Assembly (NCBI RefSeq): GCF_900177375.1
Contig: NZ_FWZU01000002.1
Location: forward strand, 731,596 to 795,595
Origin: Desulfovibrio gilichinskyi
GTDB taxonomy: Bacteria; Desulfobacterota; Desulfovibrionia; Desulfovibrionales; Desulfovibrionaceae
Direction: 5' to 3'
Length of the DNA: 64,000 nucleotides
Below the pieces are notes generated by a model, which had not been told where the DNA came from, did not search any database, and saw only the letters and a program-made list of their open reading frames with translations. Made by a program: the position numbers and the translations under genes. The stretch's first letter is position 1, and the number at the start of each line of letters is the position of its first letter. Below are positions 15,588 through 24,711 of the stretch, piece by piece.

Positions 15588-17897
15588 ATGGCTGAGAACA
15601 CCAAACCCAAGTTCACATTTGAATCCAAGGCAGTTGATAAAAATACTTTTAATGTAGTCAATTTCAAGGGAACGGAAGGTATTTCCACCATCTACAGATT
15701 CAATATTCTGCTGATATCAGAAAAAACGGATCTTGATCTGGGGGCTATACTGCAAAACGGTGCGGAGTTCACCATCAAACGCGATGACGGGGACATTTCG
15801 TTTAACGGAGTGCTCAGTTCTTTTGAACAGATGCATCAGGCTGCGGGTATGGTTTTTTATCGGGCCGAACTGGTTCCCCATCTCTGGCGGACCACGCTGA
15901 CCCATTGCAATGAAATATTCTTAAATAAGAATGTTCAGGATATTCTTGCACAGGCCTTGCAGAAGGGCGGTTTGAAACAGGGGCTTAATTTTGATTTCAA
16001 GCTTCAAGGATCATACCCGTCACGTGAATATGTCTGTCAGTATGATGAATCATACTTTAATTTTGTGTCCCGCTGGATGGAGCGGGACGGTATGTATTAT
16101 TATTTTGAGCAGACTGATCAGGGCGAGAAGATGATTATAACTGATACTCATATTTCACATTCGCCCATGTCGGAAGGTACATCTCTCAGCTATTCCCCGC
16201 CGAGTAATCTTGATCACGCAAGGCGTGAAGAAATTGTTAAAAACTTCATGCTTAAGCAGCAGCCTCTGCCTAAAAAGGTGCTGCTTAAGGATTATAATTA
16301 TCTTAAACCAAGCCTCGAAATGAAAGCAGAAGCTATGGTTTCGCAGCAAGGTCTCGGTGAAATATATATCTACGGTGATCATTTTAAGACTATCAGTGAA
16401 GGGCAGACTCTTGCAAAAATACGGGCTGAAGAATTTCTCTGCCGCGAGAAACTTTTCCACGGTGTATCTACAGTTCCTTATATTCGCACCGGATACATAT
16501 TCGAAATGAAAGATCATTACCGTCAGGATTTTAATCAGCGGTATCTGACTACTGATGTTGTTCATGAAGGCAGTCAGGAGGCATACCTTGTTTCCGGTCT
16601 TGGACTGCATCTCGCGGGTGATGAAGACCGTCTTTATTACAGGAATTCGTTTACCTGTATTCCGGCAAATACTCAGTTCAGAGCTGAACGTAAGGCCGCT
16701 AAACCAAAGTTTTCCGGCACAATGAATGCTAAAATCGATGCTTCCGGAAGTGGCAAATATGCCGAACTGGACAGTCATGGACGTTATAAAGTTATCCTGC
16801 CTTTTGATGAGTCGGGGCGCAGTCAGGGCAAGGCTACAACATGGCTCCGCATGGCTCAGCCGTATGGCGGTTCAAATCATGGTATGCATTTTCCTTTGCA
16901 CAAGGGGACTGAAGTCCTTTTGACGTGCATCGACGGTGATCCTGACAGGCCGATTATTCAAGCGGCAGTTCCTAACCCAGAAACACCAAGTTTAGTTACA
17001 GATAATAATCAGACTAAGTGTATGATCACTACGGGTGGTCAGAACCGCATCCACATGGAAGATCAGTCTGGCAGCGAGCGCATATTGATGCATACTCCTA
17101 AATCCAATACATGGATTCGGATGGGGACTCCCAACGATCCCCCTGCTGCCGGAGACGGAGATGGAGATGGAGATGGAGGGGATGAACCTAAAAAAGGCTG
17201 GTCGCGTGAAAACGAAGGTGGCGAGGATGGGTATAAACTTAATACTTCCGCGCACATGTCCGTCTTTGCCGGTTCTTCTGCCTCAACGATTCTAGGCAAC
17301 GAGTTTAAGTTCATAGGCGGGTCTTCTGAGGAAGTCATTGTTGGTAATGACACAAAGGTTTTTATTGGCTTTAAGGAAGATGTTGTTGCGGGTCTTGAAA
17401 CTGGACTTAGTATTGGTGGCGAGATAAAATTTGCTCCATTCCATACCGTTATCCATGAAGCGAAGAGCAAGCTTGAGGGAGAAGTTGAGCATCTCCAAGG
17501 GGAAGTTACTAAAATGTCCGGTTCGGTAACGAAGCTTGCTGGAGAAAAAACTGTGATGGATGGTGAGCTCAGTACTTTGCGAGGTGAACACAATACCTTA
17601 GTTGCAGAGCATAATAAATTGGCTGGCTCTACCCAGAAGCTTGCGGGGGAATCCAGTAAGCTTGCGGGGCAGGTAGACAAAGTCTGGGGTGAGATGAACA
17701 CCGTTGCAGGGTGTCTGACTAATTTGTGCGGTGAAGTTACAGAGCTTAGCGGAGATAAGAGTTCGATTGTAGGGGTTATGTCCAAAGCCATCGGTGAAAC
17801 AACTAAGTCGATCGGTGAGCAGTCAACAGTGGTTGGGCAGACGAACGAGGTTGCAGGTGAAATGAATAAAATTGCGGGCCTGATTACCATGGTTTAA
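15588..17897 (+). CDS. vgrG: T6SS spike protein VgrG (TssI) with C-terminal repeat extension
   Basis: A 769-residue VgrG. Residues 1-520 hold the gp27/gp5-like spike: LVPHLWRTTLTHCNEIF, YDESYFNFVSRWMERDGMYYYFE, WLRMAQPYGG and HFPLHKGTEVLL are diagnostic. After an Asp/Gly-rich linker near residue 522 (repeated DGDG) and a short beta-rich region, residues about 620-765 consist of roughly twenty heptad-like units rich in Leu/Val-x-Gly-Glu (for example KLAGEKTVMDGELSTLRGEH). They resemble an extended needle or coiled stem rather than an enzymatic domain. No fused effector domain is recognised. It trimerises at the tube tip and should carry the PAAR-like protein encoded downstream. Confidence 0.93.
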   Translation: MAENTKPKFTFESKAVDKNTFNVVNFKGTEGISTIYRFNILLISEKTDLDLGAILQNGAEFTIKRDDGDISFNGVLSSFEQMHQAAGMVFYRAELVPHLWRTTLTHCNEIFLNKNVQDILAQALQKGGLKQGLNFDFKLQGSYPSREYVCQYDESYFNFVSRWMERDGMYYYFEQTDQGEKMIITDTHISHSPMSEGTSLSYSPPSNLDHARREEIVKNFMLKQQPLPKKVLLKDYNYLKPSLEMKAEAMVSQQGLGEIYIYGDHFKTISEGQTLAKIRAEEFLCREKLFHGVSTVPYIRTGYIFEMKDHYRQDFNQRYLTTDVVHEGSQEAYLVSGLGLHLAGDEDRLYYRNSFTCIPANTQFRAERKAAKPKFSGTMNAKIDASGSGKYAELDSHGRYKVILPFDESGRSQGKATTWLRMAQPYGGSNHGMHFPLHKGTEVLLTCIDGDPDRPIIQAAVPNPETPSLVTDNNQTKCMITTGGQNRIHMEDQSGSERILMHTPKSNTWIRMGTPNDPPAAGDGDGDGDGGDEPKKGWSRENEGGEDGYKLNTSAHMSVFAGSSASTILGNEFKFIGGSSEEVIVGNDTKVFIGFKEDVVAGLETGLSIGGEIKFAPFHTVIHEAKSKLEGEVEHLQGEVTKMSGSVTKLAGEKTVMDGELSTLRGEHNTLVAEHNKLAGSTQKLAGESSKLAGQVDKVWGEMNTVAGCLTNLCGEVTELSGDKSSIVGVMSKAIGETTKSIGEQSTVVGQTNEVAGEMNKIAGLITMV

Positions 17898-17909
17898 CGC
17901 GGGAAATAC

Positions 17910-20900
17910 ATGAAGATATTTAAAGAAAAACAGCATTCCTTCTTTCCGCGTCCAATATGCATAAAAGATAAAAATTATCTTAGCGTCGGGGTCATGTCTT
18001 TTTTTGACCTGAATGATCCCGATAATTTACTTACTGAGCAGGAGCTGTGGAAGACCGTGCCCGGAGAGCTTGGGCCTAAACCAATCCTTGATCAGGGTGT
18101 TCCAAAGCCGCGTGGTGAATTTTTGGTGACGGGTTCCTGTCATGCTCCCAGAGGGACGAGTCGTCCGGCTTCTCAGGTGCGAGTTCGCGTTGGCGAAATT
18201 GAGAAGACTTTAAATGTTTTCGGTGATCGATACTGGAAAAACGGAGTTATCACCAAGGCAGAGCCTTTTGTGGAGATGCCAATTGTCTGGCCCACAGCAT
18301 TTGGAGGTGAGGGGTTCGCAAAAAATCCACTCGGCAAAGGTATTCATAAGCTGCCTATGCCGGACGGGTCTATGGCGGTACCGCTTCCGAATATTGAACT
18401 GCCGGATCAACAGATAGGTTCGCCGGGTCAATCTCCAGATCCCGCAGGATTTGGTCCGCTTGATCTTATGTGGCCGCAGCGATTTGATAAAAACGGCACC
18501 TATGATGAAAAGTGGAAGAACGAGCGTTGGCCGTATTTCCCCGACGACATGAATTACGAATTTTTCAACATGGCGTGTGAAGATCAATTTTTGGAAGGCT
18601 ATTTCAAAGGCGGCGAGTCAGTAACCATTGAAAACATGAACAGTGATGTTCAGGTAATTGAAAGCTCGCTTCCAAAGCTTAGGATGCGCTGTTTTGTCAC
18701 CCTTAATACTAAATTTAAACCGCATACATTTCCTGTGGGAGCTTTGCCGTCACATCAAGTCAGCGAGACTGATGAATTTCGCGAGGTGTCGACAAGGCTT
18801 GAAACAGTATGGTTCTTCCCCTCTATCATGCGTGGTTTGCTGATCTATCGCGGTACAACTGAAGTTATGGACGAAGATGGAGCAGATGTGCTTCGCGTGT
18901 TGATCCGTCATGAAGATCAGGCCGTTGCGCCTAAGACCATCGAGCAATATAGGGATTTACAGATTAAGCTGCTTGATCGTGGTGTGGATATTGATATGTC
19001 CAGAGCTGAAGAAACCATGAAAAAAGCTCAGACATCCATGCTCAAAGTCAAAAATATTCCGAAATTCGCAGATGATATCCGCCAAAAGGCACTTGGAAAT
19101 CGGCCTAGTATGCCTGCGCCATCTCCGGAAGAGATGCTTGCTAAATCGCAGACCATGATTGCGGAGCATACAACCACGCTTGATAAACTTGAAGCAATGG
19201 CAACTAAGATGCACGCTGAAAGAGGGCATTTGGTCCCTATTAATCTTGCTGTTTTCGATAAGTTTAGAGGCCAGCTTACTACTATCGGGCAGAAGATTGA
19301 AGCTACTGCAGGTAAACTCTCCGCAGCGAAAGCAAAGCTCGAAACAGCTCGGAAAGCCGCGATTAAAGATGTCTCAGGCGGTTTGAAAAAGATTAAGCCT
19401 GAGCATTTGAAAAAGGCTGGAATAGATCCTGATAATGTTATTTCTCCGAATTTTCCATTCGATAAGAAGGTTAACCCTTGGCATGATCGTGGTTTTCCGT
19501 TTGTGGTGCAGTGCCGCAAAGATTTAGATGACGATAGAGATACTCTAAAAAAACTAACTGATCTCGGGTTCAATCGCAAAACAATCAGACGTGCATGGCT
19601 TGGCGTGAATAATAGTGAAAGTCCGGAAGTTCCTAAAGATTGGGGGCTTGATGGCGAAGATCAATTCATTGTGCCAGCAGGGATTATTGTTCCTCGCTTT
19701 GACGGTCCGGTTTTAAGTCGTATCCAAAGTCATCTTTCGTCTTTTGAAAGTGATAAAAATTTTCTTGTTCCCGGTTCCGATGAAGCCGCATTGTTTTTAC
19801 CCAGTTCAACTCTTATTGATTTACCGTCCATGCCGAAAGCAGAAGGCGCGCCCGTTATCGGTGTCGCCGATGAATTGCAGGCTTTGTTTATGGAGCAGGA
19901 AGTGGGGGATTGCTGTTCGGTTATAGCTCTTGGATCTTCTAAAGATAAGCCGGGCAAAGAAGGAGCAGAAGCTCTTAAAAGTGCGCAGGTATTTCTGATA
20001 GTACAGCCTGAGAAGTGGAGCGAGGTTAGTGAGTATAAGGAAAACTGGGAAGAGTGGGCCAAGGTCTACAAGACGGCCGAACCTTTAGAACTTGAACACG
20101 GTAAAACCGTTTTTGAGTCCCGCAAGAGCGGTAGTGATATCAGGCAGTGGGTTCTGGATCATTTGCCTGCATCATATGCGGGTGAACATACAGTTGATAT
20201 GGGGATGCCTGCGAAGGGCAAGCCGCCGGGAGAAGGTTTTCTTAAAGGATTTAAGCCTGTTTTTCCTGATGTGAAAGCTTTGGCGAAAGGCATTAATGCT
20301 GAAGTCAAAAAAGCTATGGAAGCAAAGTTTGCACCTATTAAAGCACAGCAGGATGCCGCGCTCGCACAGATGAAAGAGGTTGCAGCTAAGTATACAAAGT
20401 ACGGTGTTGATCCTGCTAAAATTACTATGGGCGGCCCTGCCGGGCCGAAGAGTTCTCTTACAGAAATAGGACAACAAGTCGCGGATAAAATCAGAGCCAA
20501 GGCTGCGGACCTTAAGTCTAAAGGAGCGTTGACTCCTGAGGCTGCCACAAAAATGGAGACTTCGGCCGCTAAAGCAAAGTCCATGGGTATAGAGGCTGAT
20601 GCAAAAAAAGCGAGTATGCTTGGCAAGTTGAAAGCCAAGAAAATTGAACTGGAAGAAGGTTTGAAAAAGCTTGAGGCCAAAGAGTTGCCTGGCGTAGCTA
20701 AAGAAAAATTCGAGAAGCAAGGTCTTGATCCAGATGCGATCAAGCCGTTAACCCGTGAAGAAGTGCAGCGTATGCATGATCAGGGTAAGAGCATAGCAGG
20801 CGCGATTTTGTCTAATGTGGATTTGTCAGGACTTGATCTGACTGGCGCAGACCTTACAGGATGTCAGCTTAAACGGACAAATTTCAAAGGAACATGTCTG

Positions 20901-21746
20901 GATAATGCAAAACTTGTGCAGACGATGGGTAGCGAGGCTGATTTTACAAAAGCATCTCTTAAGGGAGCTGATTTTGATCGTGCTATGCTAAGTAAATCTA
21001 TTTTTAAAGAGAGTGACTTGACCGGCGCGCTGGCTAAACAAGCTCTGTTCAAAGGCAGTAACTTCGCCGGAGCGACGCTTGATGGTGCTGATTTCCATAT
21101 GGCAATTCTTGAAAAAACTGATTTTACTAAAGCCAGCCTGAACGGAACCAGTCTCAATATGTGTATGGTCAGCGGAAAGGCTGATAATGCTGATTTCCGT
21201 AATGCGGATATTAAAAAATGCATATTTAAAGAAAGCAGTCTCGACGGTGCTGATTTTGGAAAGGCATCTATACATGAAAGCTTGTTTAACGGAGCAAAAG
21301 GTAAAAAAGTAAAATTTATAGGAGCCAATCTGGATAAACTCAGAACCGGCCGTAATGCAGAATTTCCTGACGCTGATTTTACAGGCGCGACTTTGAGAAA
21401 TGCGGGACTCCGTGAGACTGATTTTACAGGCTCGGATTTTCGCGGTGCCGACCTTGAAAGTGCAATGATCGATAGCAGCAGACTGGTCAGAGCCAATTTT
21501 AACGGAGCCACTGCAAGAGGGGCGCGTTTTACCAAAAGTAATCTTGAAGGGGCTACGATGAGAGCCTTTGATATGATGAAAGGTGGTATGCGCAAGGCCC
21601 GTCTGGTTGATACGGATTTGCGCGGTTCTAATCTCTATGCTGTTGATTTTTATAAATCTGTGGTTGGGAATACCCGTTTTGAGGGGGCTAATTTGAAGTG
21701 CAGTCAACTGCATGGCAAGCTTGACCTTCTGGATGATGAGTCATGA
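17910..21746 (+). CDS. DUF2169 and pentapeptide-repeat protein of the T6SS delivery module
   Basis: A 1278-residue protein. Residues 1-330 form a DUF2169 domain (VGVMSFFDL, GEFLVTGSC, WPTAFGGEGFAKNPLGKG), which in other T6SS loci acts as an adaptor for PAAR-like tips. Residues about 330-480 are helical and Lys/Ala-rich. A second globular region follows at about 490-760 (GFPFVVQCRKDLDDDRDTL), then an Ala/Lys-rich helical stretch to about 940. From about 960 to the end there are A-[DN]-[LF]-x-x pentapeptide repeats that should form a right-handed quadrilateral beta helix. It begins 12 nt after vgrG and overlaps the next gene by 4 nt. Role as adaptor or cargo is inferred. Confidence 0.85.
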   Translation: MKIFKEKQHSFFPRPICIKDKNYLSVGVMSFFDLNDPDNLLTEQELWKTVPGELGPKPILDQGVPKPRGEFLVTGSCHAPRGTSRPASQVRVRVGEIEKTLNVFGDRYWKNGVITKAEPFVEMPIVWPTAFGGEGFAKNPLGKGIHKLPMPDGSMAVPLPNIELPDQQIGSPGQSPDPAGFGPLDLMWPQRFDKNGTYDEKWKNERWPYFPDDMNYEFFNMACEDQFLEGYFKGGESVTIENMNSDVQVIESSLPKLRMRCFVTLNTKFKPHTFPVGALPSHQVSETDEFREVSTRLETVWFFPSIMRGLLIYRGTTEVMDEDGADVLRVLIRHEDQAVAPKTIEQYRDLQIKLLDRGVDIDMSRAEETMKKAQTSMLKVKNIPKFADDIRQKALGNRPSMPAPSPEEMLAKSQTMIAEHTTTLDKLEAMATKMHAERGHLVPINLAVFDKFRGQLTTIGQKIEATAGKLSAAKAKLETARKAAIKDVSGGLKKIKPEHLKKAGIDPDNVISPNFPFDKKVNPWHDRGFPFVVQCRKDLDDDRDTLKKLTDLGFNRKTIRRAWLGVNNSESPEVPKDWGLDGEDQFIVPAGIIVPRFDGPVLSRIQSHLSSFESDKNFLVPGSDEAALFLPSSTLIDLPSMPKAEGAPVIGVADELQALFMEQEVGDCCSVIALGSSKDKPGKEGAEALKSAQVFLIVQPEKWSEVSEYKENWEEWAKVYKTAEPLELEHGKTVFESRKSGSDIRQWVLDHLPASYAGEHTVDMGMPAKGKPPGEGFLKGFKPVFPDVKALAKGINAEVKKAMEAKFAPIKAQQDAALAQMKEVAAKYTKYGVDPAKITMGGPAGPKSSLTEIGQQVADKIRAKAADLKSKGALTPEAATKMETSAAKAKSMGIEADAKKASMLGKLKAKKIELEEGLKKLEAKELPGVAKEKFEKQGLDPDAIKPLTREEVQRMHDQGKSIAGAILSNVDLSGLDLTGADLTGCQLKRTNFKGTCLDNAKLVQTMGSEADFTKASLKGADFDRAMLSKSIFKESDLTGALAKQALFKGSNFAGATLDGADFHMAILEKTDFTKASLNGTSLNMCMVSGKADNADFRNADIKKCIFKESSLDGADFGKASIHESLFNGAKGKKVKFIGANLDKLRTGRNAEFPDADFTGATLRNAGLRETDFTGSDFRGADLESAMIDSSRLVRANFNGATARGARFTKSNLEGATMRAFDMMKGGMRKARLVDTDLRGSNLYAVDFYKSVVGNTRFEGANLKCSQLHGKLDLLDDES

Positions 21747-22807
21747 GCACTTTAACCCGTGAAGAAATATTGTCGGCCATATCCGGCAACCGGACTTTGG
21801 AAAATGTTGACCTGACAGGTGCTGATTTGTCCGGTGTGGACCTCACAGGTGGGCGGTTTTATGACGCCGTGATGAGGGATGTTAATTTTTCCGGAGCGAA
21901 CCTGCTTAAAACAGGTTTTAAAAATTGTGACTTCGGAGGAGCAAATTTTAACGGGACAGATCTTACCAAAGTAAACTTTCAGGGTATGAGCTTTGTCGGC
22001 GGTTCATTTAAAGACGCCAAGTTGCACATGTCATTGCTCCAGAAAACCGATTTTTCCGGTGCGGATATGCAGGGCGCGGAACTTTCGTGGTCCATGGCTC
22101 AGCATTCAAATTTTGAAGGCGCGGATATGAGGTCCATGAAGATCTTCAAAACTGTAATGTCTCATTCCAATTTAAATAAGGTTAAGCTGGCCGGAGCCAA
22201 TCTTGATAGAGTTGTTTTTAATGGGTCGACTTTTAAGGGCGCAGAACTTAAGGGCGGATCATATTTTAAAATAATGCTTCGCGAAGCTGATCTTGAAGGG
22301 CAGGATATTTCTGGTCAGCTGTTTGCGCAGGTCTTACTGGATGGCGCAAACCTTAAAGGTGCGAATCTTTCCGGTGCTGATATTTCTATGTCCAATTTTA
22401 TGAAAGCGGATCTTTCCGGTGCTAATCTTTCCGGAGCCACGGCCCGCAGTTGTATGTTTAACGGTGCGGTCGCCAGAGAAACTGATTTTACTAATGCAGA
22501 GCTTACTAAGGCGTATTTCGGCGGCGCGGATGTTACCATGGCAAATTTTTCAGGGGCAACCATGGTGCATGCAATTTTTGCCAAGACCGTTTGCCATGTG
22601 ACTCAATTTGTGGGTGCTAAATTACAACACTCGGATTTTTCTCACGCAGATTTGACTCATGCAAATTTCACCAGCGCATCTATGTACCGCGCTAAATTAC
22701 ATCGGATAATTGAAAAAGATACCCGCTGGGACGGGGCTTCACTGATTATGTTGCAAGGGACAGATAAAGATCTTGAAGAAGCTGAAAACTGGCTTCCACG
22801 TAAATAA
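21743..22807 (+). CDS. Pentapeptide-repeat protein
   Basis: A 354-residue protein that is almost entirely pentapeptide repeats of the form A-[DN]-[LF]-[ST]-G from about residue 20 to 330 (LTGADLSGVDLTGG at the start). The N-terminal STLTREEILSAISGN echoes the LTREEVQ segment before the repeats of the preceding protein, so the two probably share an origin. Its ATG overlaps the upstream stop (ATGA), so translation is coupled. Proteins of this kind occur with DUF2169, DUF3540 and DUF4150 genes beside vgrG. No signal peptide or membrane segment is seen. It may be a tip-loading partner or a secreted cargo. Confidence 0.85.
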   Translation: MSTLTREEILSAISGNRTLENVDLTGADLSGVDLTGGRFYDAVMRDVNFSGANLLKTGFKNCDFGGANFNGTDLTKVNFQGMSFVGGSFKDAKLHMSLLQKTDFSGADMQGAELSWSMAQHSNFEGADMRSMKIFKTVMSHSNLNKVKLAGANLDRVVFNGSTFKGAELKGGSYFKIMLREADLEGQDISGQLFAQVLLDGANLKGANLSGADISMSNFMKADLSGANLSGATARSCMFNGAVARETDFTNAELTKAYFGGADVTMANFSGATMVHAIFAKTVCHVTQFVGAKLQHSDFSHADLTHANFTSASMYRAKLHRIIEKDTRWDGASLIMLQGTDKDLEEAENWLPRK

Positions 22808-22829
22808 ATTTCCAACGTTGGAGGATAGT

Positions 22830-23453
22830 ATGGATAATCTCGCTAGAAAGCATGAACAGGTCGCGCCGCAGTTAGAATATGGACAGATTCTGTCTGAAGG
22901 GGATCACTTGAAAGTATCAACTTCCTTTGGCGAAGTTGAGGCAAAGTGCGCGGTGAGTTGTCTGGTAAGACCGGAAAAAGGTGATTCGGTATTGCTTTCC
23001 TTGGACGGTCTGGGCGGAGCATGGGTCCTGTCTGTGCTTACCCGCGCCGGTGATACTCCTACATCGCTTGAGCTTGAGGGAGATTCTGTCCTTCGGATTA
23101 AAGGGGGCAGTCTAAGTGTCGTTTCTGATGAGGAACTTAACTGCATAAGCGGTAAAGCCGCTTTGCACGCCGCAAAGGTGGATATTTCCGCAGACAGTGT
23201 TTCACTCACCTCGCGCTTGTTTGTAAGCAACGTGGAGAAAGTTAAACGGGTGGCCGTGACAATTGATGAAATCAGTCAGGAATTTACCCGCAGGGTTAAA
23301 AATTATTTCCGGTTTACAAAAGAACATGAGGATTGTCAGGCTGAATCCCGCAGGCAGCTTGTGGACGAAACCATGACCATCCATAGTAAGAATACTATCA
23401 TTGTTTCAGAAGAGCATGTTAAAATTGACGGCGAACTCATACACATGGGTTAA
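22830..23453 (+). CDS. DUF3540-like T6SS accessory protein
   Basis: A 207-residue protein. The start is set at the ATG at 22830, which has GGAGG 7 nt upstream; an in-frame ATG farther upstream lies inside the previous gene. Residues 15-100 are beta-rich with CAVSCLVRPEKGDSVLLS, resembling the OB-fold part of spike proteins, and a helix-rich tail holds RRVKNYFRFTKEHEDCQAESRRQLVDE. Size, pattern and position between pentapeptide/DUF2169 proteins and a DUF4150 tip match DUF3540, a family known from T6SS delivery modules. Biochemical role unknown. Confidence 0.7.
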   Translation: MDNLARKHEQVAPQLEYGQILSEGDHLKVSTSFGEVEAKCAVSCLVRPEKGDSVLLSLDGLGGAWVLSVLTRAGDTPTSLELEGDSVLRIKGGSLSVVSDEELNCISGKAALHAAKVDISADSVSLTSRLFVSNVEKVKRVAVTIDEISQEFTRRVKNYFRFTKEHEDCQAESRRQLVDETMTIHSKNTIIVSEEHVKIDGELIHMG

Positions 23454-23462
23454 GGGGTAAAT

Positions 23463-23867
23463 ATGTTTGCATTAACTCAAGGCGCAGGGATGGATTTAGG
23501 TTTTCCTGACGTCTGTCTGACTCCGGCGGGGCCTGTGCCCGTGCCCATTCCTTATCCAAATATGGCAGAGTCCGCGACGACTGCTCCGGCTGCATATAAT
23601 GTGCTTGTAGATTGTATGCCGACGTTAAATCAGGTTTCGCTAGGCCTTGTCAGTGAGGGGGATGAACCCGGAGTTGAAATGGGCGTAGTTTCTCATCTTG
23701 AATCCGGTCAAACCGAATATCTTGTAGGCTGCATTACTATTATGGCGGACGGGATGCCTGTTCAGCGGTTGACCAGCGTAACGGGGCAGAATTGTCTGGC
23801 TGTAATGCCTAATGCTCCGGGTGTGTGCATCTGCCCCAGTCAGTGCACTGTGTTGACTTTGGGATAA
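23463..23867 (+). CDS. PAAR-like tip protein (DUF4150)
   Basis: A 134-residue protein beginning MFALTQGAGMDLGFPDVC with TPAGPVPVPIPYPN next, the hallmark of the DUF4150 PAAR-like family. Six cysteines are spread over the domain, including CICPSQC near the end. DUF4150 proteins sharpen the VgrG spike and usually carry a toxin fused at the C-terminus. Here the protein ends right after the PAAR-like fold, so any effector must be a separate polypeptide. It follows the DUF3540 gene by 9 nt and is followed by an unknown gene after 13 nt. Confidence 0.88.
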   Translation: MFALTQGAGMDLGFPDVCLTPAGPVPVPIPYPNMAESATTAPAAYNVLVDCMPTLNQVSLGLVSEGDEPGVEMGVVSHLESGQTEYLVGCITIMADGMPVQRLTSVTGQNCLAVMPNAPGVCICPSQCTVLTLG

Positions 23868-23880
23868 CCGGGAGGACCAC

Positions 23881-24654
23881 GTGGCTAAAAGTGTTTTTAT
23901 ATCCATTCTTGAAAAGGATGAAGCAAAGGGAAAGGGATTATTTCAGACCGTAACTCGCTACGGACTTGCTGTTAACGGGCATTTCTGGTCGGAAAATCTT
24001 GAGAAGATGGAGTGGGCCGGACCTATTCCTGAAATAGGCAAGCCTGAAGTAGGCGTCTGGCTTATCAAGGGCAGTAAATCCAGTTATGAAAATCCGAACA
24101 TTCGTTTTGGATTGGGGCTCCTTGCGGCGGCTGTTCAGGCTCGTCGCGGACATGGCTTCCCCATTTTGTGCCTTTGTGATGAAGGCGATCTTGATGTCGA
24201 CTCCCTGCCCACTATGCTAAGGAGTGCTGAGGTTGTGGATGAAGCTCATCTGGGAGCCAAGCTTGCAGCAAAAGCCAATATGCCGATCAAGAAAATTGAG
24301 CCTGAATATCGTTTTGATTTGTATCCTTTGCCGAGTCTCGGTCTATGGCTGGAAGTAGGTCCGGCTCCCGGGCATTCGTGGACAGGAGCTTTGCTTGGTG
24401 TTTCCGGCGGAGAAATAACCGCTCACGGCGCAGGTCCGGCCGGAATGCTGCCGGATAAATGTGTTCTGAACTACCCCATGCAAGGGCTTAAACTTGAACT
24501 TGGCGGGAAGGAATATACAGGCTGGGCAATAAAGAATGAGCTTAGTGAAAATGAATCCTATTTTGTAAAAGTAGCAGGAACGCCTGAGAGTCTGCTCTTC
24601 GGTGAGTTTTCCGAAGGTGATGATGCAGAGTTGTTTTCATTGTCTCTAAAATAG
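23881..24654 (+). CDS. Unknown protein at the end of the T6SS delivery module
   Basis: A 257-residue soluble protein starting at a GTG with GGGAGG upstream. I recognise no family. It has alternating beta/alpha sequence, no signal peptide, no membrane segment, and motifs such as LPSLGLWLEVGPAPGHSWTG and YPMQGLKLELGGKEYTGWAI. It is the last gene of the tssA-to-PAAR transcription unit and is closed by a strong terminator. That position, directly after an effectorless PAAR-like protein, is where cargo or chaperone genes are often found. No catalytic signature can be named. Confidence 0.6.
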   Translation: MAKSVFISILEKDEAKGKGLFQTVTRYGLAVNGHFWSENLEKMEWAGPIPEIGKPEVGVWLIKGSKSSYENPNIRFGLGLLAAAVQARRGHGFPILCLCDEGDLDVDSLPTMLRSAEVVDEAHLGAKLAAKANMPIKKIEPEYRFDLYPLPSLGLWLEVGPAPGHSWTGALLGVSGGEITAHGAGPAGMLPDKCVLNYPMQGLKLELGGKEYTGWAIKNELSENESYFVKVAGTPESLLFGEFSEGDDAELFSLSLK

Positions 24655-24668
24655 TTAGCGCATAAGAA

Positions 24669-24711
24669 AGCCCCGACTGTCTACTGAAAGACATGCGTCG
24701 GGGCTGTTTGT
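24669..24711. terminator. Bidirectional terminator between convergent T6SS genes
   Basis: AGCCCCGAC at 24669-24677 pairs perfectly with GTCGGGGCT at 24697-24705. There are T-rich flanks on both sides. It separates the plus-strand delivery module from the minus-strand sheath-like gene ending at 24711. Confidence 0.8.

Noticed and set aside
17063..17890. Long minus-strand open frame antisense to the vgrG repeats
   Set aside because: It arises from the biased codons of the heptad region; its Ser/Pro-rich translation has no domain and there is no ribosome binding site.
20864..21713. Two long minus-strand frames antisense to the pentapeptide repeats
   Set aside because: They are produced by the periodic coding sequence of the plus-strand repeats; no start signal or homology.
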